A stretch of 64,000 bases of DNA from Deroplatys truncata (GCA_030765065.1 CM060990.1:217287290-217351289); one strand, 5' to 3'. Positions 11,047-22,569 are shown, counted from the first letter of the stretch. Numbers and translations are program-made. Notes: a model not told the origin generated them from the sequence alone.

Positions 11047-11535
11047 AGATGAGGGGAAAAAATTTAAATTGCTAGTTTTGGAAAATGTATATAGTAAAAT
11101 GAAGGGTACATATACACAAACAACCTGGGTGTTAAGTGTATATGATCTTATCTCAAGCAACTCGAAGAATAGCAATTAATGATATACTTTTTATGAAATA
11201 AAGTTAAAAATAAATGTTACTATGGTACTATGTTACTCTATTACTAAGCCAAGCAATCTAAGTGGCTCAATAAGTAGACTAGTACCAGACAAATTGTACA
11301 TAAGATGTAGGGGTACGAGAGATATATATTGTATAAAAATTGTAAACTAAATTGTAAAACAAGTTGTACAATAAATTCATTCATTCATTAACAGACTTAA
11401 AACAAAATATATCACGGATTCCTCCTGTATTTTTTCCAGATTTTAATATTAGGGGATATTGTGGTTTAAAATATTCACACTTAAAAAAGTGATTATTTTT
11501 TTATTCCGAAAAAATAGTGTTTCATATAAGGAAAA

Positions 11536-11867
11536 CCACTAATTAAAAGTTGTATAAAACAGAAATGTTTTCGAGGGCATTCATCCTCATCATCAGCAAC
11601 TGTTAAAACCCCTCACCACACCAATAGAATTGAACATCTGGGAAAAAATACACAATCAAAAACTGCAACAACGTCATTAATTTTGAAATCCTGCATGTGA
11701 GCAATGTGTTAAAACTTTGTACCCCCAACACTAGATGGCAACAGGTTCAGAATCTGCAGGAAGAGGAAGAAGAGGATACGGGAGAAAGAGACCTTTAGTC
11801 ACCCAGTCGCTGATGATGAACGAATGCCCTCGAAAATGTTTCTGTTTTATACAACTTTTAATTAGTG
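11536..11867. mobile_element. Penelope-like element termini arranged as an inverted repeat
   Basis: About 62 bp at 11536-11598 (CACTAATTAAAAGTTGTATA..) reappear inverted at 11806-11867 with few differences, separated by some 210 bp. The inner end of the right arm reads CTGATGATGAACGAATGCCC then TCGAAAATG, a hammerhead-like core. The spacer shares ACTTTGTACxCC and surrounding words with the PLE terminus at 24060-24240, so it is PLE terminal sequence rather than an unrelated foldback. Confidence 0.6.
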
Positions 11868-12011
11868 AAGGTGAGTGTCAAAAAGTGTGACTCAATCTAC
11901 CATCATGAAGAATACTTCACTGTTAATAGTGCTTCTGTTTTTAATCTTTAATGGCTTTAAATATTTATTTGGAAAATTAGTATGTTAGGCTGTTTTTATT
12001 CTATGTAATAG

Positions 12012-12150
12012 GTACTTGCAACTGGAGGCTATGGACGAGCATATTTCTCCTGCACTTCAGCTCACACTTCTACTGGTGATGGTACAGCAATGATTTCCAG
12101 AGCTGGACTCCACAATGAAGATTTGGAATTTGTCCAGTTTCATCCTACAG
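12012..12150 (+). CDS. SdhA: SdhA internal exon 1 of 3 in window (succinate dehydrogenase flavoprotein)
   Basis: Succinate dehydrogenase flavoprotein oxidises succinate to fumarate on covalently bound FAD at the matrix face of the inner mitochondrial membrane (TCA cycle and complex II). The exon reads [32 protein letters not shown] plus the first base of a Gly codon. ATGGYGR lies in the FAD-binding fold, and HPTG carries a conserved active-site histidine of the succinate dehydrogenase/fumarate reductase family. The acceptor is a T-rich tract ending aatag at 12011, and the donor is GTAGGT at 12151. The exon begins in phase 0 and ends one base into a codon; that base plus GA of the next exon gives Gly. 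Similarity to animal SdhA is very high and there are no stops. Upstream exons are not in the window. Confidence 0.96.
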
Positions 12151-12540
12151 GTAGGTGTTTAGTATAGAAACTTGGGACACACAGTGCCATGGTACACTCG
12201 GTCAATTTAAAGCTGGTTGGGCATTTGAAAGGCAAATTGAATATTTGTGTGAGCGCTTGGGAGAGCCAGGCTTTGTTCACAAGACTGCATATATTCTTGT
12301 AGTAGTTATAATGGAGAACACAACTTTAATCACAAAAGTCTTCCGAGAAAATAATTCATATAAGAGATTTCAAACAGACAGATCAGTTCGGGAGGAAGTT
12401 TCATACTCGCTCAGTTTAATTTTATAACCACAAGTTTCACCGTTGTTGTAATTAAATTTTTAAGTAAAATGAAGTAACACTATTATTTTACTATATTATA
12501 GTAAAACGAGTGTTAAAAATAAAAGAGAACAATCCACTAT

Positions 12541-12606
12541 GAAGAATCAAACTCGAGCTGCTTGCATAGAAGTTAAGTAGCTTAACCACTGCTCCACACC
12601 AAGCAC
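12541..12606 (-). mobile_element. tRNA-like SINE head, family 3 (fragment)
   Basis: The minus strand reads TGGTGTGGAGCAGTGGTTAA (A-box-like) and, about 30 bp on, GAGTTTGATTCTTC (B-box-like, compare GGTTCGAxTCC). No functional tRNA can be folded with a matching acceptor stem and CCA, so a SINE head is the better call. Confidence 0.4.
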
Positions 12607-13499
12607 AGTGTGGAAGTAGTCCAAATTAGTGCCTTGTGTTATAGAGTTAGCTGAAGTGATGCACAGAAGTTGACGATTGTGAACTGAGCGCTCACTCAAA
12701 GATTTTGAAAAAATTTAACTGCCCAAGAGACCGGCCACTTTTACTTTGACTGAGTGTACATTTTCTTTCTGCAGTAAAATAGTGTTATACTTCCATCTAT
12801 CCGTCCGTCCATCGTCTTGAGGTAGTAAGAATGCATATTGGACTGTGTATTAGCATGCAAACCTTTGTATTTGTGATCAACTATCTCTTTGTTTCCATTG
12901 CAAGTAATTGGTTTTCAAACAATATCTTCACCAGGCATACAAGGAGAAGAGTGGTTTGCTTTAAGTACAAAATGTTTAATGTTTATGGAATCCTGTCATA
13001 AAGTAGTCATCTATCAAGACTGAAAATGAATGTGAATGAAATGTGAATAAAGCATAGTGAGTAAAGCACTACATAAATTAATAGAATTAAGTTTTATATC
13101 TATTACTTAAAACTTAGGACTCTTGTCGAAGTATTTGTTGTTCAATAAACAACTACAATCAATGGTCTTGTCTTTTTTCTAGATGCTCTTGCTCATTTGC
13201 TTCAGCATAAGCCAGTGACAGTTCAAGGCATAGAATCCTGAAGTAATCTCATGTCTTTTTGTTTCTTTACTGCTTGCATGGTGTACTGCAACCATACTCC
13301 TCATGATTCACAGTTTAGAACCTAAAACTGGGTAGTAGGGAAACATTTCTGCTATTTATAGTTGACATATGTACAATGAGCATATTTTGTAAAAAAAAAA
13401 GCATAAAAAATTAAGAAAGAAGAAAAAGAAATGAGTGACCAAAATTATAACTGTCATTTTCAACTTGGAACAAAAATATATTTGAAGAGCATATGATTA
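12607..13499. other. No recognised feature
   Basis: AT-rich intron A sequence. No coding similarity or clear repeat border seen. Confidence 0.45.
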
Positions 13500-13756
13500 A
13501 TTACTGCCTTTTTGGGCTTCAAAGCGCTTGATGCTTTGAACTGTCCTATTCTTGCAAATCAGCTCATTGCATGAAATATATGCAATGTTGTTACCATGTT
13601 CTTCATCCTTCCACAAAGATAACACAGCCTATTGACTTTCGATGTTGTTTTTTCAGTGGGCATTTCATTTTCTTTGTACCCTAAGTTGTGTAGATATTCC
13701 TTTGTGCTTCCAGGTAAAGAAATGATTTTAGCTCTTCCAGCTAGATGGCTATTCAT
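13500..13756 (-). pseudogene. Possible piggyBac-type transposase C-terminus
   Basis: The minus strand reads HLAGRAKIISLPGSTKEYLH then RLCYLCGR and, after a frame change, an additional Cys-rich run (AYISCNELIC). A CxxC pair followed by spaced cysteines is typical of the cross-brace zinc finger closing piggyBac transposases. The match is short and includes a frameshift, so the assignment is tentative. Confidence 0.35.
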
Positions 13757-13858
13757 TATCTCAAACTCTCCTAATTACACATGGAGTGCTAAGCCAGCAG
13801 TGAAAGAGGAAGGTTGTGTTTATGAGGAGCTCGTGAATGTGAATGAAGTAGGGGTTAA

Positions 13859-14119
13859 GTGACAATAGGTGTGGATGTTGCAGTATACAGAATGAGAATT
13901 GGAATGTACATGAGAATGAAATTTCTTGGGAAAAAAGGAAATAATTTTGGAGAGGAAATGACTAATATATTGATCATTGGTAGTGTTTTAACAGTATTGT
14001 TGGTGATTGGAGGAGTAGAAGTTAATCCGGGACCCAAGGATATTCAAACATTGTTGGGGAATCTCAATGAAAAATGGATAAAGTGGAAGGTATGGAAAAA
14101 TGACTGTGTGACAAATTAA
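13859..14119 (+). pseudogene. LINE copy 2 N-terminal segment with near-consensus 2A-like peptide
   Basis: A hydrophobic run (ILIIGSVLTVLLVI) is followed by GGVEVNPGPK. This keeps the ExNPGP signature at which ribosome skipping releases the upstream peptide between Gly and Pro; only the usual Asp two residues before Glu is Gly. The copy-1 homologue has the same arrangement. The upstream product would be an approximately 56-residue hydrophobic peptide, possibly a signal sequence. Confidence 0.7.
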
Positions 14120-14143
14120 CTATGATGGTTAAGGAAATTAGAG

Positions 14144-14657
14144 ATGAAGTGCAAGAAACTAAATAAGAAGTTGGAAATAATGGAAATAATGGAGGAAAGG
14201 GAGAGATTTAATTTGGTCTTTGTAGGAGTAAAAGAGAGAAGAGGGATATGGCCTGCTGATGAAGTAGCACAAATAATGAAGGAGAAACTTGAATTGGAGA
14301 TGTACGGTTGGGATATTGTTGAGGCTTTTAGAGTTGGGAGACAAGTGGGAAAGAGGACAATAGTGGTCAAGTTAGCAACAATCCAGTTAGTATGTGAAGT
14401 ACTTAGAAGAGCCAAAAAAACTAAACGGAACGGATATCTTTATCAATAAACATCTATCACCTAACAAGAGAATATTACAACGAAATCTTATCCAAAAAAT
14501 GAAAGAAGTAAGAGCTCTGGGAAAAATGGCATACATTAGAAATTTCCAGCTTTGGATAGACGATGAAAGAGTTTTGGATACGGACAAGATAGATCCAAGT
14601 GCAAATCGATGTGATGGGGCGGAAATGAATCGGCAGACGTTAGTGGTGATTTTGTGA
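14144..14657 (+). pseudogene. LINE copy 2 ORF1-type protein relic
   Basis: Coiled-coil-like KKLEIMEIMEERERFNLVF, then AQIMKEKLELEMYGWDIVE, FRVGRQVG and VKLATIQLVCEVLRRAKK, parallel to copy 1. Frame switches at about 14394 into ILQRNLIQKMKEVRALGKM, the segment before the RT-protein region. Stop codons separate it from the next block. Confidence 0.6.
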
Positions 14658-15149
14658 AATGAAACAGGAAGAACAAAGTCCACGAACAAGTCAACTGTGA
14701 TGAATACGGAAAGAAGTAGATAAAGGTGGGGGAAGTCCAAAGGGAACAGCCAGCATAGATGAGAGAACCAATGTGCGTGCGATGATGCCGAATAGAATGA
14801 AAGAACAATCAGCTGAACCAGCCGAATTAGGTATGACGACAACAGTGATGGAAGGCGGAGCCAGTTGTAGCAGTGGAGTGATGTCACCTAGGAAAATTGC
14901 GTCACCAAAAAGGGGAGAGGCAGAAGCAGCATGTGGGTTGGCAGAGGGGAGAAGAAAGACATGGTATCTGGGGAGTGGTGAGAATACGGAAAAGGGGGAA
15001 GAAGATAGTATTGTCTCATCTGAACATGGGAGTGTTCTGGTGTTGGATAGAAATAAACCAGCAATGTCGAAAGAGGGAATTGAATTAAGGAGTAAGAGAA
15101 TATTAGACAGATTTAGAAGCAGAACAGGTTCACAATAGGATACAGAACA

Positions 15150-15640
15150 AATAAGGAGATTGGACTTCTGGAACTGTGAGGGCCTTTAAAATAAATTATA
15201 TGCGGGAGGTTTGAAGCGGTTGCGAATAAGTATTACTTAGCGGTTGTAGAAATGTGGCTAAAAGAAGAACAGAGGATTTTAAATATATAGGAAGAAAAGG
15301 AGAGATAATAGAAAAGAAGGGGAGGGTTTCAGGAGGGCTTGGTTTCTTGGTTAGGAGCACTTTAAGGAAAGGAATAAAAGAAATACGGTCCAAAAGAAAA
15401 GAAATATTATGGGTTATAGTGGAGGCTAAGTATATAGATGAAAATGCAGCTGTATAGGAATTATATACAACCCACCGGCCTCCTCGTGGTTCCATAACCT
15501 GGATCTCCTTAATCAGGCGGTAAAAGATATAGACAGCTTAAAGGATAAGTATGTGATTTTAGAGGTAATATTAATGGGAGACCTTAATGTTAAGATAGGG
15601 GAAAGTGATGTGAATGATTGAAGTGAATAGATAAATGATG
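15150..15640 (+). pseudogene. LINE copy 2 AP-type endonuclease relic
   Basis: Motifs seen in order: VEMWLKE (E/TWL motif of AP endonucleases), GGLGFLVR, NPPASSWF, and MGDLNVKIGES (GDxN motif). This nuclease nicks target DNA for integration. Three frame changes and several stops in under 500 bp show decay. Confidence 0.6.
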
Positions 15641-16255
15641 AAATGGTGTTAAATAGAAGTTCAGGCAGAGTAAAAATAAGTTTGTTGATAAAGGAGGTGA
15701 AAAGTTTATAGATTTCCGTGAATTGAAATCCTTAGAAATTATGAATGGAACATTGTCAAAAAATGAGAAGTTTAGATATAAATAAACCCAGTAACACATA
15801 ACACTTAGTGCAAAGGAACAGAAATTTGGTGAAAAGAGTGTATCAGAAAGTAATGGTATAGGAAATGGTTAAGTAAAGTTGAAAAATGAATGGGTTTGGA
15901 CAGTGAATAGAGATAATAAAGCAAGAAATTGTGAATTAAAGGAAGTTGGCTAAGGAAAATATTGCAATTAAGAAATATGACCGGTAAAGAGCCAGGGTTG
16001 AATGCTGGTCTTATTTTCTTTTATGTTTTGTATTGGATTAGTACAACAATTAAATTAAAATTAATTATGGTTAGAGTTAAAAAGAACTGGAATTAGTGAA
16101 GAGAGAATAAGAAAATTTATACATATGCAATAGTATAATAAATTTGTATGCAGAGTGGGTGTCTACTGAAGTAGAGTGGTGAGGGCCAAATTTTCAGTAG
16201 GCCTATCTACAAACCTATATATTGTAATTTCTTAGCACTAAATAAATAAATTCAA

Positions 16256-18564
16256 ATTACAAAAGGATGTGAAAAATTGTATTGATTACTATGAATGTTC
16301 ATTAGATTTAAAAAAAAAAAAATGCATGCACGCAAAAAGGGGCCCTCTTCTGGTTCTTCTGGCAACAGATAAAGGATAAATACTGGTTAAGTGTATCCAT
16401 ACCACCTTGGGTTAAATTATAAAAGGTGATATGCCCGACTTCCATGTTTCTGGAGCCAAAGTTGCATCATTATGCATGCTGGCTATCAGTATAACACGTT
16501 TCCACTTCTTTGGTACATGAGATACAAGAGTAATATCCGTTTGGAATCCAAAAAACGAAGGACGGATAGCTCTTCTTTTATTGGCCTAAAATACTTAAGG
16601 TATTTCCTTTTGGAATCCAAAAACACGAACGACTGGGTAGCTCTTCTTTTATTGGTTTAAAATTCTTAAGGTATTTGCATTTGTTCTTTAAGCTTCCAAC
16701 AAATGTTATCTTACTACACTCAACAAGATGGGGTACCAGCTATCACATGTCACATTTCTATTCTTTCCTTTTACACCTATCAATCAGTGTACAATTTTGT
16801 GGTTGCGTTTGGCTTATTGTGCGGTGCTTCTATATGTTTTCTGCAATAAAACTCCATGTTTCCTGTGTGAAAGGATTTTGCATTACACAAAACAAATGCT
16901 GTCATTCCATACTTAGCTGGCTTGCTTGGCAGGTATTGAATGAATCCACAATTTCCTCCTAAGGGAATCAGCATCTCACCATAGTGAGGAATTCACTCGG
17001 ATAGTATGCTTCTTTGCATTTTGTTTTATAATTTGTTGAGAAAAAGTTGAATTGCAGTGAGTTTATCAAAACATTGTCATTTCTCATTTCTTTGTCATCA
17101 GATCTGACGGTCAGAATGAACAGAAATCTCATTTAGCTCATATGTGCCCAAAATATTTCTATTCAAGTTCCCATAGCTCAGCAAAGTGTGCAATTTCATT
17201 TTTTCATTCCTGAGAGGAAAAGCAAGCCAATGGATGCCAAAATTTCCACCCTGGCAACAAACTGGATATCTCTTTCTGTATTTGGGTATCTCTGCTGAAT
17301 ATGAGATGTTTGATTTGTATATTGCATAAATATTCTCAATAATGGCTTCTGAAATTATTTTCATAAAAGCAGAAACTTCACTGTGTACATCACAAGCATG
17401 GAGTTTGAGACAGTAATTAGACATTAATGCGCAAGACCTAGACAAGCAAATTAATTTTGTTCTCATATCATATTAATTTTGTTAATGTTAAGGAGTAGCT
17501 AAAATATTAAAAATTGCACGTATATTCATACTTTCCAGCTTTTACAGTTTGCCTGTAAATGCAGGGGAGCAGAGGCCATTTTATGACTTATGGTATTGGA
17601 GGTATTTTTATTGTTTTGGTTTTGTGGACAGATTTAAAGTGTTACAGATTTCTACCACATGCATGGCAATGCATTAAATTCTATTGCATTATATTCCAAT
17701 TTGTTGACGAGAAAGTAGAGAGCTTCTTGCTAACTTAAAATTACAGCCTGAATGTACTGCACTAATTGGTATACAGTACTATGATAGACCAGAGCTTATG
17801 TGTACATATATCCTTCATCACAACCATGGCCCCTCTTCACTGTGCTGAAACAAAGTACAGACTTCATTTTGTGGGGTGTAAAATTTGATTGTATCACCGG
17901 TGACTTTTAATAATAGCAGTAACCGATGAGCAAAATGGGCGCAAACATTTAGTAATGTATGACATAAATTGTATTGCTGACTTCCTCATGTAAATTATTT
18001 TTTTCACATTCTATGGCTGTGGGTATAAATTTTCCATTTTTGTAGGAGTTTTTGTTTATAGTTCACATCATGAAGTGTAAAATATGCGCTGGAAATCTGT
18101 ATATAAACTAGGGAGTGTCTTCTTTGCTATTTAATACATGTTTATCCATGGTACCAGGAAGAATTTCAGCACGTGTTGCAGATATAGCAGTACTACCAGG
18201 CCTTCAAGGGTTCTTACAAAACAAAACCAAACCCCCTTTTATTTCAAGGTCAGATGATGGAGTAAAATTTTCATTCTTTTCACTTCATTGGAACTAGGGC
18301 AAGATGGTAGAGTTAAGAAGTGGAAACCCCCTGGAGAAAGGGATGAGGCAAGGAAACATGAAGGGTGGCACAGCAGGGTTTTCCTTTTGTTTCTAGATAG
18401 AGCATCCCCGAATGCCCCTTCAAAACCCTCCTTCTCTATCTGCAAGAACTGATGGACAGTCTCAGGCATAGGGTTCCTTGCCAGGAAAGCAGCAGTTCTT
18501 TCCTTAAAGCACATCCACTGCATGCTTCACATATGATTGACTATAATGCCAGGCCCTGCAACCC
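16256..18564. other. No recognised gene; contains a 70-bp tandem duplication
   Basis: Apart from the tandem repeat at 16539-16678, nothing is recognised. A 122-codon minus-strand open reading at 17098-17466 resembles no family I know and lacks supporting features. Confidence 0.5.
16539..16678. repeat. Tandem duplication, two units of about 70 bp
   Basis: The words TTTGGAATCCAAAAA, TAGCTCTTCTTTTATTGG and TTAAGGTATTT occur in the same order in both units (starting about 16539 and 16609), with roughly 15 percent divergence. Confidence 0.85.
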
Positions 18565-18752
18565 CTGAAAGGAAATGAAATCAGGAAGTGAGGCATAGAA
18601 AATACTTGGTAGTATAAAATCCATCCCAGCATTTGTCTACCAACTGGAAAAGGCACGAAAAATCCCAAAGTTACGTGGTTGGTCCAATGGAAATCAAATC
18701 TGGGACCTCCTGTACAAGCCTGATGCTACTGCCTGAGCCATCCTGCTTGGTA
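18565..18752 (-). mobile_element. tRNA-derived SINE, family 2
   Basis: The minus strand starts AAGCAGGATGGCTCAGGCAG (A-box-like) and has GTCCCAGATTTGATTTCC (B-box-like) 33 bp later, followed by a body with TTGGGATTTTTCGTGCCTTT and a T/C-rich 3' part. The layout is that of insect tRNA-SINEs and differs from family 1. No target duplication was found. Confidence 0.5.
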
Positions 18753-18831
18753 GGGAGGATAATAAATGGGCAAGATTAACTTGTATTTGTTGGTCAGATG
18801 GGATGTTGAAGTATGATAAAATAACATCAAT

Positions 18832-19060
18832 ATGTTGGCAATTTTAACTATTCCTCACAGTGATGCTGAATGTGAACGTGTTTTCAGTCTCATGAGAAAG
18901 AATAGAACCAACTTCAGGTTGCTGATGTTAATAAGGCATTGGAATCAATTTCTCAATTTAAATGCAGCAGCATTGCTATATGTTATGAACAGAGTTTCAT
19001 TAAAGGCTTTCTGATGAGCCAACAAAGCTACGGCAGAAAGCTTGAACAGTTCTCCTTCTG
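18832..19060 (+). pseudogene. hAT transposase C-terminal dimerisation region, relic
   Basis: LAILTIPHSDAECERVFSLM followed by RKNRTNFR is the conserved hAT dimerisation motif (PxSxAxxERxFS). A frame change near 18930 continues into ALESISQFKCSS. Only this end is recognisable. Confidence 0.75.
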
Positions 19061-20231
19061 CTGCAACCTGAAGCATAACTCTTATGTGCCAAGATGTAGG
19101 ATCATATCTACAAACAGCACCTGGTTTTTAGTTAGTTTTGTGAATGTGTAATTTTATGAACTTGATGTCCACAATCAGCAGCATGTGTATGTACTAGTTG
19201 CCTTCTACTTGAAAAAGGTTAGTAAATATGTTTTATTCTAATTTCAGCATTGTAGCTTATATGTAACTTTTGTGCATTTACTGCATGGAACATTTTACAC
19301 ATTCTAAATTTCATGTCCTCTCAAAATTATTAGGCTTTGCTGGACAAGGATAGGTTTTACTGGTTTCAATTTCAGGAAGTAGGCAATTATGAATATACAA
19401 GGTTTTAGTGGGTTTATGGGTTTAATTGTAATTTATTTCATTGTACATGTTTGAAATGCTATTTATATTTGTATAAATTGTCGTCAAATGTTGGAGGAAA
19501 GGAGGAGAATGCTCAAGTATTTATTTAGTATGAAAGAACACTCATTTTCAGTACACATGCACTCAGATGACAATATCTCATAACAGTATACTATACTATG
19601 ATCATCCAGCTAAACTAAGACCGTATATTAACATATAATTATCAATGGAACTTTAAGAGCATGTCTATAATTCGTATCAAAAAGTAAGCAGCATAAGAAG
19701 GCTTTTTAGGCAAAGGCAGACTTCAATCAACAGCTGCTTACTGACATTGTTGCCCAATGCATTTTGGACATGACAGAAGAATCGGATCTCACTAGCCATA
19801 TTGGAAAGAAGGCCACTAGCCATATTGGAAAGAAGGCAAAGAGTAAAACCGTATGTTGTATTAGAAAGATACATAAATTATCTTTAGCCTCAGTGTTGAA
19901 TATTTATATATTATAATCTGAGGTAGTTGGATTTCACAAATTGTATAGGAAAGATATGTTGAGTATTTTTGAATTCTGTGGTAGATAATATTTTCTATGT
20001 AATTACTTCAGTTTTAAATAGAACACAAGAAGCATAGATATTGTATCCTCCATTGTTTGTAATTCAGTGAGTAGAGTTAAATATTAAGGTGTAAAAAATG
20101 TATGAGGCTTATTAAACACAAAATGTATATCTGTTTATAACAATTACAAAAAACCTCTTCTCCAAAAGCACTGCAACACTAAGAAGACAGAAGAGAATCT
20201 CATCTCTCAAATACTTAATACTTACCACCAT
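19061..20231. other. No recognised gene; one short tandem duplication
   Basis: AT-rich. A 24-bp unit containing ACTAGCCATATTGGAAAGAA is present twice in tandem at about 19790-19838. Confidence 0.5.
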
Positions 20232-21006
20232 TTAATTAGCATCAGGTTTAGGTCCCAGTAAAATTTTTGCTATACTTTTGAAGATTGTTTTTGCCCTATT
20301 AACTGGGGACTTGAACTGCTTTATTTTCTTGTCTTTCACAATAAAATGTTCTGCTTGTTGGTCCACCTCATTACCCAAACTAGCGTGGCCATGCTGTTGT
20401 GAATGTGTAGCATGGTCATTGAAGTTTGTTGTCTCTTCACTCCCTCCACTGTCAGAACCTCCAATTACCTCCACTATGGATTCATCATGCAACATATTTG
20501 CAATTTCTTCTGAAGTGTTTTGCCTACTCGTATAAGTCCCGCAGTAGAAATAAAGCATGTTGTCATGTTCACTTCAGCACAACACAAAAGTAATGAGATG
20601 ATATGTCAGTACATAAAAATTGATTTAATTTCTATAAAAATGATTAGAGATATGAAAAAATACACTTGCATAATATTTCATTAGGCATGTAGGTATTCCA
20701 GGATACAATGAACTCAAGAATTATAAATATATAAAACTTGCCACATAACAATACTGCTGATGAATAACTGCTAACCAAGCTCTGATAGCCATTACAGTAC
20801 CACTCACATGGTGTACAGTATACAAGTGGTGCCACAGGCATGCCTTTCCGTATTTGCATTGATGAAATGCATCAAGAGGGAAGGAAAGCATACCATGCAA
20901 TTTTGCAAACTTCAATAATATGACACATGAGTGACTAAGTTAGAGTAACACATTTTCTTTAAAATTAAGCAAAAATGGAGGAGTGGTGTATGCAGTAAAG
21001 GGTTAA
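20232..21006 (-). mobile_element. piggyBac-like element 2, 5' portion with one terminus
   Basis: The minus strand begins at a TTAA (21003-21006) immediately followed by CCCTTTACTGCATACACCAC, a piggyBac-style terminus. About 450 bp inside is a 108-codon reading (20558-20232) with SEEIANMLHDESIVEVIGGS and IKQFKSPVNRAKT..KSIAKILLGPKPDA. That is the acidic N-terminus and first conserved block of piggyBac transposases. The rest of the transposase and the other terminus are missing. Confidence 0.6.
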
Positions 21007-21275
21007 ATACATAGTGTCATGACTTTTAAAAGCGCTATGTGAGATTTCTCTTAAGTTTTTGAGGAGGAAGAAAAACTTCACTAAAACAACTGAGGATGGA
21101 TGTAATAATAGCTTAGTCTACTTTATAATTGGATAAACTTCATTTTCAAATTGCATGAACACTCATCTATCCGTAGCAAACTACAATTTATAATATATTT
21201 TTTGTTAAATCAGTTAAATGTTGCAAGTTTGTACATAAGCCATTGAGGCTGATGTTTGGAGGCCATTAAACCTTC

Positions 21276-22381
21276 TTAACCCAATCGCATCATATTTAAA
21301 TGCCTACTCAACTAACCAAGAAATCAGATTTAAATCCCCTAGCAGTGAGGGTGGTAAGAGCTTAATGCTTGAAAAATCATTTAAAATCAACCAATAAGTA
21401 GTTTTACTGAAAATTTGCATGCACAGTATTAAAAGCACAAACTCACCAGGACTGTTCTAATACTGCTGTTGTGTATGATAGACCTCAAAACAATCATCTA
21501 AATGAAGAGCAACATCACACTTTTTACAATTGGGATTTCAAGGAATCGACTTTTGCTAGAGTACAATTGAATATGCAATATGCGAACTTGAGACATAAAA
21601 ATAACTAAAGCAATATAGGCCCTAATTTTATCAGCCATAATGTTAGACCATTTTTCATCATTTTTCAATATTTTTCTGTTGGGATTGTTCAACTGCCTTG
21701 TTGGCGTAAGCATTAGTTTCGTCACACTTTTTTTTCAAACAAAGGTTCCATGTATTCCGAAAGAATTGAAAGCGCAGATTGATCTGTGATGCATGTTTGT
21801 TCAGCAAGTCTTTACAAACACCACTATTTCCAGTAAAAGGGTAGAGAACGGGGTGATTGTCAGCTTTACTCCAATTCCAGTCATGGTTTTTTCTGCATCG
21901 TAGTACGAACACACTTCAAAGATCCTGGTGCATCATCATTGGCTTCGTAATTATTTTCCTTGCTACTTTATGCACTAGATTCATTATCACTGTTACTAGA
22001 ACTTTCATCGGTCTCTTGTTTCATGTTCAGAAAAATCACCACTTTCACTATCACTCTCTAATACACTTTGTATCAGTTTTCTCAAAACCTTGTTATCTGC
22101 ACAGATTCTTTTTGCAGTCATGATGGCTACTGATGCGAGTGCAGCAAGAATAAAATTATTTTTCCTTGGTTGAAACTTGGTTGTTGAGGTGGTTGGAGAA
22201 TTACAAACATCACATGTCAGCACTTCATTCCAAACGTATACAAATTACATTTGTGAGAAGGAACCTAAACTACATGCAGTTATATAGAGCAATGCAGCAT
22301 TGCGAACTGAGCTTGTCATACGATTCGTATGCCAAAAAGGTTCATGCGAGCCCTGGTTGTCAAATGATGCGAATGGGTTAA
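21276..22381 (-). mobile_element. piggyBac-like element 1, complete termini, internally deleted
   Basis: TTAA flanks both ends (21276-21279 and 22378-22381). Inverted termini are CCCAATCGCATCAT (21280-21293) and ATGATGCGAATGGG (22364-22377), 13 of 14 matching. Minus-strand relics inside include WNWSKADNHPVLYPFTGNSG, then NPNRKILKNDEKWSNIMADK and AYIALVIFMSQVR, the piggyBac (DDE_Tnp_1_7) core beginning. The acidic N-terminus lies near 22000-22200. The element is about 1.1 kb against the usual 2.4 kb, so most catalytic sequence is deleted. Confidence 0.85.
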
Positions 22382-22487
22382 AATCCTCATCACCTTACCT
22401 ATCAAGGATGTGATCAGTTTTATTTGGATTATCGGCTTTGATTAGATGCCCAGTCTAAGAGGTACGAAGGATTCCAGGAGTCTACAT

Positions 22488-22536
22488 TTCTTCACCACCA
22501 CCACCACCACCACCACCACCACCACCTGCTCCTGCT

Positions 22537-22569
<33 letters not shown>

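Larger units (their letters stand above)
8765..11392 (+). mobile_element. LINE copy 1 (non-LTR retrotransposon), internally deleted
   Basis: Order on the + strand: a hydrophobic leader with a 2A-like motif (8765-9079), an ORF1-type protein with coiled coil and RRM-like region (9054-9461), a short remnant, then the second half of a reverse transcriptase and a zinc-knuckle C-terminus (about 9650-11046), a 3' UTR and a terminal (ATTC)n run near 11377-11392. The AP-type endonuclease and first half of the RT are missing, with the junction near 9640. A related copy at 13859 retains endonuclease sequence. Clade is not assigned. Confidence 0.8.
1..12011 (+). other. SdhA upstream intron, partial (3' end only)
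   Basis: Everything left of the 12012 acceptor is inferred to be the 3' part of an intron at least 12 kb long. The exon encoding the FAD-domain region just before VLATGGYGR (animal motifs with GGQS and the covalent-FAD histidine HTVAAQGG) was looked for and not found. The stretch is occupied by transposable-element relics listed separately. Confidence 0.75.
13859..16255 (+). mobile_element. LINE copy 2, same family as copy 1, retains endonuclease relic
   Basis: Starts with a 2A-like leader (13859-14119), then ORF1-type sequence (14144-14657) with AFRVGRQVGKRTIVVKLAT, then a Ser/Glu-rich stretch (14773-15138). AP-type endonuclease motifs follow: FWNCEGL.NKLYAGG (near 15170), VEMWLKEEQRIL (15243-15280), IYNPPASSW (second frame, near 15465) and MGDLNVKIG (near 15580). 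Many stops and frameshifts follow and no RT is recognisable to 16255, where a TAAATAAATAAATTC tail may mark the 3' end. Confidence 0.7.

Noticed and set aside
17098..17466. 122-codon minus reading
   Set aside because: No recognisable motif, no neighbours of the same element, typical chance length for this AT content.
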